Below, one piece after another: positions 30,584 through 39,052 of a stretch of 64,000 nt of DNA. Each line of letters starts with the position of its first letter. Position 1 is the stretch's first letter. Below the pieces are notes generated by a model. It saw only the letters and a program-made list of their open reading frames with translations. It made no database searches and was not told where the DNA came from. This DNA is from Aquibacillus sediminis (GTDB lineage Bacteria; Bacillota; Bacilli; Bacillales; Amphibacillaceae). The stretch covers positions 186,001-250,000 of the forward strand of contig NZ_SZNM01000002.1 of NCBI RefSeq assembly GCF_005870085.1, written 5' to 3'. The position numbers and the translations under genes are program-made.

Positions 30584-31171
30584 CATATAAGCTGTATTAT
30601 ACGACATAACCTTGTAGTTTGCTTTATACTATTCTGATTGGAATAAGTGTTATACCAACGCTACGGCAGAATACTACGCTTTCCATGGGCACGGCTTCAG
30701 CTAACTTGGTAAAGAAAACCGCTTTACCAAGTGGATCTTCAGCTCGTGCTGTTCCCATAGGACAAGGAACGCTACGGCAGCGATACATCGCACGAAGAAA
30801 ATTGGTTTGTATTTTCGAGGAGTCTACGTATTCTGCCTTCGCTGGGATAAGTTCTCTGATTCGTAGTAAATGTAATACGATATAATTTAAAAAATAGATT
30901 GCAATGTTGTGTTAACGTGCCTTTAACAATAAAAAAGGTATATTTGATATTTATTAAGCAATGCTCTATAAAACTTCAGGCCACCGGAATCAGCGGAGGA
31001 AATACACGGAGACTCCCGTGGGACTAGTGGCATCGGTGAGACCCCGCAGTGAGGGACGAACGAGGAGGCTCACCAGCCCCCCACAGGAAAGCGTAGTGTA
31101 TTTCCGCAGCGATCTATTAGCACTCATCCTTTAGAGGATGTTGAGGGTTATGTCGTATAATACAGCTTATG
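30584..31171 (+). repeat. Large structured repeat E4 (reference copy)
   Basis: Best-preserved copy. Terminal inverted repeats: CTGTATTATACGACATAAC (about 30591-30609) against GTTATGTCGTATAATACAG (31147-31165). Half A (about 30658-30843) is bounded by GGCAGAATAC and GTATTCTGCC. It contains an inner hairpin AACTTGGTAAAG..CTTTACCAAGT, then CCCATAGGACAAGGAA and GCGATACATCGCACGAAG. A spacer of about 150 bp with ATTAAGCAATGCTC follows. Half B (about 30991-31115) is bounded by GCGGAGGAAATACAC and GTGTATTTCCGC and contains TGAGACCCCGCAGTG and GAGGAGGCTCACCAGCC. No conserved ORF. It lies between the yrzB terminator and mltG. Confidence 0.93.
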
Positions 31172-31289
31172 CGCATTAAATTAATGTATAAACATAGGAA
31201 AAAAAACGTTGATTTAAAGAAATTGTCAATAATGATAGAAATTTTGTAGTTTTTTGTAGTATAATATATCGGATGAAAGGAGTAGTATT

Positions 31290-32447
31290 ATGTCGGATTC
31301 GAATGATAATCAACCTAACACCAATAAATCAAAACAAGAGCATGGCAACGATGTACAACAACAATTGCAGGAACGTGGTTATGAAGCCAGTCTTGTTCGA
31401 AAAATTGTGTCCATTGTTTTAATCGTGTTAGTAACAGTTATTGTCGTTGGTGGAGTTTCTGCTTTTTTATATATAAAATCAGCCTTAGAACCCGTCGATC
31501 CTGATGATGATCGTGAAATAAATGTAGAAATCCCTTTAGGATCATCTTCTTCAAGAATAGCCAGTCTTTTAGAGGAAAACAATATTATAAACAATGCGAC
31601 ACTTTATCGTTTTTATATTAAATTTAATAATGTTGCACAGTTCCAAGCGGGGGAGTATACGTTATCCCCATCAATGACGTTGGAAGAAATCACCGACTTG
31701 CTGCAAGAAGGAAAAGTGTTACAAGATCCAGTACTTCAAGTCACGATTCCAGAAGGAAAAACGATAGAACAAATCGCAGAACTGTACTCCGAAAAAGCAA
31801 ATATTGATAAGCAAGCTTTTTTAGATAAACTAAGTGATGATAACTATATCAAAGATCTAATGGAACAATATCCTGCAATCCTTACAGAAGATATACTTGA
31901 TCCAGATATCCATACACCATTAGAAGGTTATTTGTTTGCATCGACTTATCAATTTTATGAAGAAGAACCTAGTGTGGAAACGATCGTTTCTAAAATGTTA
32001 GATAAAACAGAAGATATTCTAACACCGTATTTAAACGATATAAATGCACTAGACAATTTGACGGTTCATGATGTGGTTACATTTGCTTCCTTAGTAGAGA
32101 ATGAAGCAAGGTCAATTGATCACCGTAAAAGAATCGCAGGTGTTTTTTATAACAGACTAGAAGAAGGAATGAAATTACAAACAGATCCAACGGTAGCCTA
32201 TGCACTTGGAGAACACCTTGATCGTACTTTATACGATCACTTGGAAGTGGAATCCCCATATAACACGTATCAAGTTGAGGGATTGCCGGTAGGACCAATT
32301 TCTAATTTTGCAGAGAATTCCATTCAAGCTGTTATTGAACCAACCGAAACAGAAGCAATGTATTTCTTATATGCAGATGGTGAAATCTATTACTCCGAAA
32401 CATATTCAGAACATCAACAAAAAATAGCTCAGTACCGCAATGGTTAG
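31290..32447 (+). CDS. mltG: Endolytic murein transglycosylase MltG
   Basis: Membrane-anchored YceG/MltG family protein (385 aa) that cuts nascent glycan strands and sets their length. A cytoplasmic N-terminal tail (about 1-38) precedes one transmembrane helix (about 39-63). A LysM-like segment and the catalytic domain follow; the catalytic Glu is in FASLVENEARS (about 270) and the conserved LQTDPTVAYALG motif is near 300. ATG follows GAAAGGAG. Equivalent to B. subtilis yrrL. Element E4 separates it from yrzB. Confidence 0.95.
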   Translation: MSDSNDNQPNTNKSKQEHGNDVQQQLQERGYEASLVRKIVSIVLIVLVTVIVVGGVSAFLYIKSALEPVDPDDDREINVEIPLGSSSSRIASLLEENNIINNATLYRFYIKFNNVAQFQAGEYTLSPSMTLEEITDLLQEGKVLQDPVLQVTIPEGKTIEQIAELYSEKANIDKQAFLDKLSDDNYIKDLMEQYPAILTEDILDPDIHTPLEGYLFASTYQFYEEEPSVETIVSKMLDKTEDILTPYLNDINALDNLTVHDVVTFASLVENEARSIDHRKRIAGVFYNRLEEGMKLQTDPTVAYALGEHLDRTLYDHLEVESPYNTYQVEGLPVGPISNFAENSIQAVIEPTETEAMYFLYADGEIYYSETYSEHQQKIAQYRNG

Positions 32448-32453
32448 AAAAAG

Positions 32454-32494
32454 AAAAAGCAGGGAATTGCGTTTGATTCCATTCCCTGCTTTTT
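32454..32494 (+). terminator. Terminator after mltG
   Basis: AAAAAGCAGGGAAT/ATTCCCTGCTTTTT perfect stem, 36 bp before trmR. Confidence 0.9.
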
Positions 32495-32529
32495 AGTTTG
32501 TAAGGATTTACTTTGTCTGAAGGGAGCAT

Positions 32530-33174
32530 ATGTTAGTGGATCAACAGCTAGAACATTATCTATTAGAAACACTCGATCCGAAAGCGGAGTGGGAAAAAGA
32601 ATTAGAAGACTATGCAAAGGCGAATCATATACCAATTATGGAGCCATTAGGGATTAATTTTTTGCAGCAAATGGTTCGTTTAAAAAAACCGAAAAGGATC
32701 TTAGAAATTGGGACGGCTATTGGATACTCCGCATTACAAATGGCGACAGCTTATCCTAAGGCTTCTATTGTAACAATTGAACGAGATCAAATTCGTTACG
32801 ATGAAGCAGTCAAAAATATTAGGAAACTGGATAAACAAGAGGATATAACCGTTTTATTTGGTGATGCATTGGAAATAACTAATCAAGTGGAACAATATGG
32901 GCCATATGATTTACTTTTTATTGATGCAGCTAAAGGACAATACCAACGTTTCTTTGAAATGTATAATCAGTTCTTAACTGAGGATGGTTTGATCATCTCA
33001 GATAATGTATTATTTAAAGGACTTGTTGCAGATACGTCACAAGCGGCGAATGATCGCATTAATAAATTAGCAAAAAAAATAGGCCATTACAACGAATGGC
33101 TGATCAACCATCCTACATACAAAACAACGATTATACCGCTTGGAGATGGCATTGCAGTTAGTGTGAAAAGATAG
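32530..33174 (+). CDS. trmR: tRNA 5-hydroxyuridine methyltransferase TrmR (O-methyltransferase)
   Basis: SAM-dependent class I methyltransferase (214 aa) of the caffeoyl-CoA/catechol O-methyltransferase family. Motif I is ILEIGTAIGYSALQMA (about 57-72). The metal-binding motif is DLLFIDAAKGQY (about 128-139), and ISDNVLFKG follows. The B. subtilis orthologue YrrM methylates ho5U34 to mo5U34 in tRNA. ATG at 32530 follows GAAGGGAG. In B. subtilis two U32 peptidase genes needed for ho5U (trhP1, trhP2) lie next; here udk follows directly after 25 bp. Confidence 0.88.
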   Translation: MLVDQQLEHYLLETLDPKAEWEKELEDYAKANHIPIMEPLGINFLQQMVRLKKPKRILEIGTAIGYSALQMATAYPKASIVTIERDQIRYDEAVKNIRKLDKQEDITVLFGDALEITNQVEQYGPYDLLFIDAAKGQYQRFFEMYNQFLTEDGLIISDNVLFKGLVADTSQAANDRINKLAKKIGHYNEWLINHPTYKTTIIPLGDGIAVSVKR

Positions 33175-33198
33175 TGACAACAAAGGAGAGCAGAACGT

Positions 33199-33834
33199 AT
33201 GGACAATGATAAACCAGTTGTAATTGGTGTTGCAGGAGGATCTGGATCAGGGAAAACCTCTGTTACTAGGTCAATCAGTCAACGATTTGCCAATAAATCA
33301 ATCCTTGTTCTTGAACAGGATTATTACTATAAAGACCAATCAAACCTACCTTTTGAGGAAAGGTTAAACACAAATTACGATCACCCTTTTGCATTTGATA
33401 ATGATCTTCTTTATCAACATGTTCAGGACTTAGTTAATCATAAACCAATTAAAAAACCGATTTATGATTATACACGCCACACCCGTTCCGAAGAAGTAGT
33501 GCATGTTGAACCAAAAGAAGTCATCATTTTAGAAGGGATTTTAATCTTGGAAAATCCAAAACTGTTGGATTTAATGGATATTAAAGTGTATGTTGATACA
33601 GATGCGGATGTAAGAATTATTAGAAGAATGCTACGTGATATTAAGGAAAGAGGCAGAACCATTGATTCTGTAATTGAACAATATACAAACGTTGTACGCC
33701 CGATGCATTTGCAATTCGTGGAACCAACCAAACGATATGCAGACATCATCATCCCTGAAGGCGGTCAAAATCATGTAGCCATTGATATTATGGCAACCAA
33801 GATTCAAACAATCTTAAATAGTAAGACATTTTAG
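33199..33834 (+). CDS. udk: Uridine kinase
   Basis: P-loop kinase (211 aa) phosphorylating uridine and cytidine to UMP and CMP (pyrimidine salvage). Walker [16 protein letters not shown] (about 9-23), [12 protein letters not shown] with the nucleoside-binding Asp, and the lid segment [12 protein letters not shown] are intact. It lies 25 bp after trmR behind AAAGGAGAG and is probably cotranscribed with it. Confidence 0.97.
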   Translation: MDNDKPVVIGVAGGSGSGKTSVTRSISQRFANKSILVLEQDYYYKDQSNLPFEERLNTNYDHPFAFDNDLLYQHVQDLVNHKPIKKPIYDYTRHTRSEEVVHVEPKEVIILEGILILENPKLLDLMDIKVYVDTDADVRIIRRMLRDIKERGRTIDSVIEQYTNVVRPMHLQFVEPTKRYADIIIPEGGQNHVAIDIMATKIQTILNSKTF

Positions 33835-33844
33835 TAAGAATGTA

Positions 33845-33925
33845 TTGAAAAATGATTGAAAATCTGCCATAGTATTTGTTAGTAGTTTCGAATACCTCAG
33901 ATCCATTTTTAAGATTGACCTGAGG
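33845..33925 (+). promoter_or_regulatory. Promoter and hairpin leader of greA
   Basis: TTGAAA (33845-33850) and CATAGT (33868-33873), 17-bp spacing, are followed by hairpins GTATT/AATAC (33872-33895) and CCTCAG/CTGAGG (33895-33925). Transcription from here would give a roughly 140-nt leader before greA. The promoter -10 is weak; a regulatory role of the hairpin is inference. Confidence 0.4.
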
Positions 33926-34022
33926 CAAACGGTGGCGTAGGAATCATATTATTATTTTGATGATACCTATGAATAACAATACAACGGTCGAAATATTGTC
34001 AGGATCAAAGGAGTGTAAGGAT

Positions 34023-34499
34023 ATGGCAACAGAAAAAAGCTATTATATGACCCAGGAAGGGTTAGAGAAATTAGAGAAAGAATTAGAATACTTAAAAACA
34101 GAAAGAAGACAGGAAGTTGTTGAACGTATAAAAATTGCTCGCGACTTCGGTGACCTTTCAGAGAACTCTGAATATGATGCAGCTAAAGATGAACAAGCTT
34201 TTGTTGAATCAAGAATTGTTCAAGTTGAAAACATGATTCGCAATGCAGAAATAATTGAAAGTGATAATGAAAATCCAGATGTAGTATCACTAGGTAAATC
34301 GATAACTTTCACCGAATTACCAGATGGTGAAGAAGAGACATATACCATTGTAGGGAGTGCAGAAGCAGATCCATTTGAAGGGAAAATTTCGAATGATTCG
34401 CCAATCGCCAAAAGTCTAATAGGCAAAAAAATTGGTGATAAAGTAACTGTCCCAACCCCAGGTGGCGACATGGATGTTGAAATTAAAGATGTAAAATAA
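34023..34499 (+). CDS. greA: Transcription elongation factor GreA
   Basis: A 158-residue factor that enters the RNA polymerase secondary channel and triggers cleavage of backtracked RNA. The N-terminal coiled coil (about 10-75) carries the tip acidic motif [16 protein letters not shown]. The C-terminal FKBP-like domain contains [20 protein letters not shown]. The frame is open from 33957, but GGAGTG precedes ATG 34023. A strong terminator follows. Confidence 0.97.
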   Translation: MATEKSYYMTQEGLEKLEKELEYLKTERRQEVVERIKIARDFGDLSENSEYDAAKDEQAFVESRIVQVENMIRNAEIIESDNENPDVVSLGKSITFTELPDGEEETYTIVGSAEADPFEGKISNDSPIAKSLIGKKIGDKVTVPTPGGDMDVEIKDVK

Positions 34500-34504
34500 T
34501 TAGA

Positions 34505-34547
34505 AAAAGCTACTTTACGAATAACCATTCGCGAAGTAGCTTTTTTT
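34505..34547 (+). terminator. Terminator after greA
   Basis: AAGCTACTT/AAGTAGCTT stem with an inner CG/CG extension and T7 tail. Confidence 0.9.
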
Positions 34548-34574
34548 AATTCTAAAAATACGATTGTTAATGAA

Positions 34575-35258
34575 CATAAGCAGTATGATACGACATAACT
34601 TGGCTCTATTATTTTCTTACATTCTGATTGAAAGAAGTGCTCTACCATCGTTCCGGCAGAATACTACGCTTTCCATGGGCACGGCCTTGGGGCAACACGA
34701 TGTTGGTCACGCAGGCGTTGAACGCGTGTCCGTGGCGGTCTTAGCCTACGTTCCTTAATCCACAAGTGGATCTTCAGCTCGTGCTGTTCCCATAGGACAA
34801 GGAACGCTACGGCAGCGATACATCGCACGAAGAAAATTGGTTTGTATTTTCGAGGAGTCACCGTATTCTGTCTCCACTAAATGATGTTTTCTGATTAGTA
34901 ATAGATGTATGCCTGTTAAACAATGCATTTTGTATACTCACTCTTTGAGTGCTGTCAAGTTGTAAAATACCTTTTTTTATTCGTTCGAAATAGACAAACG
35001 AATGGATTCATTTTTCTTATGTTGTAATCAATAGCTATTATTTTGTTTTGTTTAATTAAGAAATATTCAATAAAACTTCAGATCACACAAACAGCGGAGG
35101 CAATACACGAAGACTCCTACGGGAGGAAAGGCCTAGGTGAGACCCCGCAGCGAGGCTCAACAGCCGCCCGTGGAAAGCGCAGTGTATTGCCGCAGCTACT
35201 TTTAAAGCACTCATCTTTTATAGAAAGCGGTGAGTTATGTCGTATAATACTGCTTATA
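34575..35258 (+). repeat. Large structured repeat E5
   Basis: Terminal repeats: AAGCAGTATGATACGACATA (from about 34578) against TATGTCGTATAATACTGCTT (to about 35256). CAG/CTG here replaces CTG/CAG of E3 and E4, a paired change. Half A (about 34645-34880) contains the optional block GATGTTGGTCACGCAGGCGT..GGTCTTAGCCTACG absent from E4. Half B (about 35091-35198) is bounded by GGAGGCAATACAC and GTGTATTGCCGC and holds GGCCTAGGTGAGACCCCGCA. No conserved ORF. It follows the greA terminator. Confidence 0.92.
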
Positions 35259-35342
35259 TGAACAATTGATTAGGTAAATGCGGTTATACGCTATGTTTAT
35301 TCTCCTACCCATTAGTAAATAATGGAATCTGAGGTGGGAGTC

Positions 35343-37076
35343 ATGAAAATTGGTAGAGTGTTTACACTAGCAGGATTATTAATCGCCATTTTTTGTTTTT
35401 TAGTTTATAAATTAATGGACATCCAATTAATATCAACAGAGGAATATGGACCAGAACAAGTAAATCTTTTACAAAAAAGTGTGGAGCAAAGAGCTTCTGA
35501 AATAACCTTAACAACTGGTAGAGGAATGTTTATAGATAAAAATGAACAGCCGTTAAATCACTATGTTGCAAAAGATATTGTAATATTTCCGTTTGTTCAA
35601 GCAATCGACCTTTCAAGTAGTCTACGAACTGCTTTTACCAATGTGCAATCTAATTGGTTGCAATTGGTAAAAGAAAAGGATTCCCCTATTTATTTATCAG
35701 ATATAACAGAAAAACCTCTTGATGCGCAACTATTTGATCTTGTTAACAAGGAACAAATACCTGGAATTATTGTGGTGGAAAGAACGTTTGAAAATCAAAA
35801 CAAATTAGCAACCCATCTGCTTGGATTGGTCCGTCAAAATTCAGAAGAATTTAGCAAACGATACGGGAACAACGAATCCAACCAGATTGAGCCACAACCA
35901 ATAGGGATATCTGGTCTTGAAAAAACATTCGATTCATTTTTAGTATCTGAAGATAGTGATAAAAAACTTCAATACCACGTAGATGCTAAAGGTAATCCTT
36001 TGTTAGGGATGAATCTTCGGTATAAAGGAAATGATGATACTTTTTATCCATTAAAAGTACAAACGACAATTGATGCTGCTATACAACAACAAGCAGAGGA
36101 TATAGTGGACCAACACCAGTTGCAGAAGGGAGGAGTCATTGTATTGGATGTAGATACAAGAGAAGTGCGGGCAATGGTGTCACGTCCTTCTATCAATGAG
36201 TCTAATCCATATCATGAAGACAGTGTTAAGAATCAGATGATTACGGCACAATACCCGGGTTCTATTTTTAAAATAGTAGTTGCTGCTGCTGCAATGGAAC
36301 ATGCAACAGACAAGTTACACCAACAATTCGATTGTGATAAAAATTTATATGGAGATGCTCCTGCAAGTCGATCATTAGGGCTTCTAACATTTGAAGAAAG
36401 TTTTGCCCAAAGTTGTAATTTTACATTTGGTCAACTTGCCCAAGACCTTATTAAAAAAGAAGAGACAATGCTTGAAGAATATGCAAAAAAGCTAGGGGTT
36501 TTAGGACCTGTTGGCTGGCAAGGAGATGTATTTCATTTTAACGATTTTAGGCAACTGCCTGAGGAAGAAGCAGGCAAAATTTGGGGGAATGAACAAGATC
36601 GCTATGTTAACCGGGCAATTATACAAACAGCGATTGGCCAAAAGGAAGTAAAGCTTAGCCCATTAGCGGTAGCGAACATGGTGGCGACCATTGCCAACAA
36701 TGGTATCAAAAGGGAAGTGAAAGTTGTAGATAAGCTGTTGTATAGCAATAATACAACAATGGAAAATTTTACAGATCAAACCAATCTAGATAATCGAATT
36801 GATAAAGAAACCGCTGTTCAATTAAAAGAACTTATGGAAGAGGTTGTAACGAGCGGGACTGGCCAAAGGTTTCATCCTTTATCTGTTGCGGGTAAATCTG
36901 GAACAGCTGAAACTGGTAAAAAAGATCAATTGAACCATTGGTTTGTTGGATATTTCCCAATAGACGATCCGCAATATGCCATGGTTGTTGTAGATCTCGA
37001 GCAATCCAGTTCCGATGCTAAGAACTATGATATTTTTCATGATATGGTAGAACAATTATTAGATAAAGAAAGTTAA
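35343..37076 (+). CDS. pbpI: Class B penicillin-binding protein (PbpI/PBP4b type)
   Basis: A 577-residue membrane-anchored transpeptidase. The N-terminal anchor helix is at about 5-25. A PBP dimer domain (about 45-190) precedes the transpeptidase domain, whose motifs are SxxK in YPGSIFKIV (about 305), SxN in AQSCNFTF (about 350) and KSG in AGKSGTAETG (about 518). All are intact, so it should bind beta-lactams. Position (greA-PBP-yrrS) matches B. subtilis yrrR/pbpI. ATG 35343 follows GAGGTGGGAG; the frame is open from 35322. Confidence 0.9.
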   Translation: MKIGRVFTLAGLLIAIFCFLVYKLMDIQLISTEEYGPEQVNLLQKSVEQRASEITLTTGRGMFIDKNEQPLNHYVAKDIVIFPFVQAIDLSSSLRTAFTNVQSNWLQLVKEKDSPIYLSDITEKPLDAQLFDLVNKEQIPGIIVVERTFENQNKLATHLLGLVRQNSEEFSKRYGNNESNQIEPQPIGISGLEKTFDSFLVSEDSDKKLQYHVDAKGNPLLGMNLRYKGNDDTFYPLKVQTTIDAAIQQQAEDIVDQHQLQKGGVIVLDVDTREVRAMVSRPSINESNPYHEDSVKNQMITAQYPGSIFKIVVAAAAMEHATDKLHQQFDCDKNLYGDAPASRSLGLLTFEESFAQSCNFTFGQLAQDLIKKEETMLEEYAKKLGVLGPVGWQGDVFHFNDFRQLPEEEAGKIWGNEQDRYVNRAIIQTAIGQKEVKLSPLAVANMVATIANNGIKREVKVVDKLLYSNNTTMENFTDQTNLDNRIDKETAVQLKELMEEVVTSGTGQRFHPLSVAGKSGTAETGKKDQLNHWFVGYFPIDDPQYAMVVVDLEQSSSDAKNYDIFHDMVEQLLDKES

Positions 37077-37107
37077 AAGGTCTCCATTAAGATGTTTTGG
37101 AGACCTT
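37077..37107 (+). terminator. Hairpin after pbpI, inside the KTSC gene end
   Basis: Perfect 10-bp stem AAGGTCTCCA/TGGAGACCTT directly after the stop codon; no long T run follows. It overlaps the last codons of the convergent KTSC gene. Confidence 0.6.
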
Positions 37108-37335
37108 ATGATTATATTGAATATATGGATAATTCGTTAATAAAACATTCTTATAAAACTTTTCCTTGTTTGCAGAAATAACAAAATCGAAAACTACTTT
37201 TTCAGGTACGTCGGAGAATTCGATAATATTACCATTAAATAAATAAAATTTAAATACACTTTCCTTTTTATCATAACTTACATCTTCAAACGAGGATAAT
37301 GCCCATAGAGAACGGTCAAAACGAACTATTTTCAA
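37087..37335 (-). CDS. KTSC-domain small protein
   Basis: An 82-residue protein whose core (about 6-66: FDRSLWALSSFEDVSYDKKE, then FKFYLFNGNIIEFSDVP, then FVISANKEKFYKNVLLTNYP) follows the KTSC domain pattern. KTSC domains occur alone or fused to RNA-processing enzymes; function is unclear. The start is TTG at 37335 behind AAGGAGGT. It is on the opposite strand from its neighbours and is not part of the B. subtilis order, so it is an insertion into the yrrR-yrrS interval. Confidence 0.78.
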   Translation of the reverse strand: MKIVRFDRSLWALSSFEDVSYDKKESVFKFYLFNGNIIEFSDVPEKVVFDFVISANKEKFYKNVLLTNYPYIQYNHKVSKTS

Positions 37336-37455
37336 ATTTTCTACCTCCTTACAGGATTGCGATATATCTTTATTAGATATTTATGTTGCAAATCCTTCAC
37401 ATATGCCAAAACTAGTAACAGTTCGACAAAAAAGAATTCAATTCAATGGGAAACA

Positions 37456-37484
37456 TTGGTTCCAAAAAGGAAACATAGTATAAT
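37456..37484 (+). promoter_or_regulatory. Candidate promoter of yrrS-mtnN
   Basis: TTGGTT (37456-37461) and TATAAT (37479-37484) with a 17-bp spacer, about 32 bp before the yrrS start. Confidence 0.6.
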
Positions 37485-37515
37485 ATAATAAGAAATAAAG
37501 GGAGGGGGAATAAAA

Positions 37516-38247
37516 GTGTCTGATGAGTTTAACACATATACAAGAGTAAAACGTTATGATAAAAAAAGAAAAAGCACTAAGGTAATCTCTTGGCTGCTTG
37601 TACTTGGCAGCTGTTTGATACTCGGATTGGTTGGTATTTTTGTATTTGGTGATAATGATAATGGTCAAGCAATCAACGAACAGGAAAATAGTGAGGAAAA
37701 TCAACCAGATTCAAATGAAGGAAGCACTAGCTCTGCGGGCGATGACCTATCAGAAACGAACCCAGAAACAGAAGCAGGCCTAGATGACCACCAAGAAGGT
37801 GAGGGGGAGGAACCTTCACAACCTGAAGGGAATCAATCAGATGATGTAACCCTTGAAGAAGTACCGTCAGAAGATGACAATGTAATCGAAGCATACATAG
37901 GGGACTGGGAACCAATTGAGACAGAAGTAGAATTGCCTTTTGAAATACCTTGGGATGATTGGGATGAGGATTCACAAAGTTGGCAAGAGTTATTGATGGC
38001 AATTGAACAAGTGACAGGATTGACTGAGGAAGATAGGATCGTATGGTGGGTGACAAGTGATGGGCCACAAAATGTAGTTGCTACGGTAACGAACCGCACA
38101 GAATCAGAAATATATCGAGTATATGTTTCATGGATCGAAAACCAAGGCTGGGCCACAACAAAGGTAGAGATTTTAGAAGAAAATGATCAAAATCCTGAAT
38201 ATACGAATGAGAATGATCAAGATGAACAACAGGATGTAGAAGAATAA
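37516..38247 (+). CDS. yrrS: YrrS family protein (DUF1510)
   Basis: A 243-residue protein. A basic N-terminus (RVKRYDKKRKSTK) precedes one transmembrane helix (about 23-43). A long acidic, Ser/Asn/Glu-rich low-complexity linker (about 44-125) leads to the C-terminal DUF1510 domain (about 130-230) with EDRIVWWVTSDGPQNVVATV. Most of the protein is therefore outside the membrane. GTG at 37516 follows GGGAGGGGG. In B. subtilis yrrS lies between yrrR (a PBP) and mtnN, which hints at an envelope role; function is unproved. Confidence 0.87.
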   Translation: MSDEFNTYTRVKRYDKKRKSTKVISWLLVLGSCLILGLVGIFVFGDNDNGQAINEQENSEENQPDSNEGSTSSAGDDLSETNPETEAGLDDHQEGEGEEPSQPEGNQSDDVTLEEVPSEDDNVIEAYIGDWEPIETEVELPFEIPWDDWDEDSQSWQELLMAIEQVTGLTEEDRIVWWVTSDGPQNVVATVTNRTESEIYRVYVSWIENQGWATTKVEILEENDQNPEYTNENDQDEQQDVEE

Positions 38248-38287
38248 TTGACCAACGAATGATTGACACAATAAGGAGGAAAAAGTT

Positions 38288-38977
38288 TTGGCAATTGGAA
38301 TTATTGGAGCAATGGATGAAGAAATACACTTATTAGAACAAAACATGGTAGGGCAACAAAAACAAGAAATAGCAGGTTGTTTGTTTATTCAAGGTAAGTT
38401 GCATGAAACAGACGTAGTGTTGTTAAAATCAGGAATTGGAAAAGTAAATGCAGCAATGGCAACTACTATATTGCACCAAAACTATCAACCCGAATACGTT
38501 ATAAATACAGGTTCTGCGGGAGGGTTTGCCAGTCAATTAGATGTAGGTGATTTAGTTATTTCAACGGAAGTTACCCATCATGATGTTGATGTTACAGCAT
38601 TTGACTATGTATATGGTCAAGTCCCAGGTATGCCACCTACATATAAAGCAGATGTAGCATTAATTAATCAAGCAATGGAGGCAACGAAAAAATTAGATAA
38701 TGTGAAAGTGGAACAAGGATTAATCGCAACGAGTGATTCCTTTATGCAAGAGGAAAGCCATGTTGCAGTTGTTCGCGAAAAGTTCCCTACTATGTTAGCA
38801 GCAGAAATGGAAGCAGCAGCAATTGCACAAGTGTGTTATCACTATCAAACACCGTTTGTAATCATCCGTGCACTTTCAGATATCGCTGGTAAAGAATCTT
38901 CCATTTCATTTGATGCATTTCTTGAAAAGGCAGCAACAAATGCCGCAACATTGATCATGGATATGATAAAACAATAG
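38288..38977 (+). CDS. mtnN: 5'-methylthioadenosine/S-adenosylhomocysteine nucleosidase
   Basis: A 229-residue nucleosidase that releases adenine from MTA and SAH in methionine salvage and SAM recycling. The N-terminal GAMDEEIHLLE supplies the catalytic Glu; EMEAAAIAQV (about 172-181) binds ribose; the catalytic Asp is in ALSDIAGKESS (about 196-206). The start is TTG at 38288, well placed behind AAGGAGG. In B. subtilis mccA-mccB follow; they are missing here and yrhC comes next. Confidence 0.95.
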   Translation: MAIGIIGAMDEEIHLLEQNMVGQQKQEIAGCLFIQGKLHETDVVLLKSGIGKVNAAMATTILHQNYQPEYVINTGSAGGFASQLDVGDLVISTEVTHHDVDVTAFDYVYGQVPGMPPTYKADVALINQAMEATKKLDNVKVEQGLIATSDSFMQEESHVAVVREKFPTMLAAEMEAAAIAQVCYHYQTPFVIIRALSDIAGKESSISFDAFLEKAATNAATLIMDMIKQ

Positions 38978-39052
38978 CGAGTTACCAGCATTTACATCCC
39001 CTCCATTCTCCAATAGTATGTTATCATGCAACTAGGAGAGAGGGGAAATGAC

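Noticed and set aside
34562-35265. ATGAACA direct repeat flanking E5 as a target-site duplication
   Set aside because: Outer flanks of E3 and E7 share further sequence (GCAGGTRAMAACAATC), so the true element end may lie outside this repeat; E5 alone is not enough.
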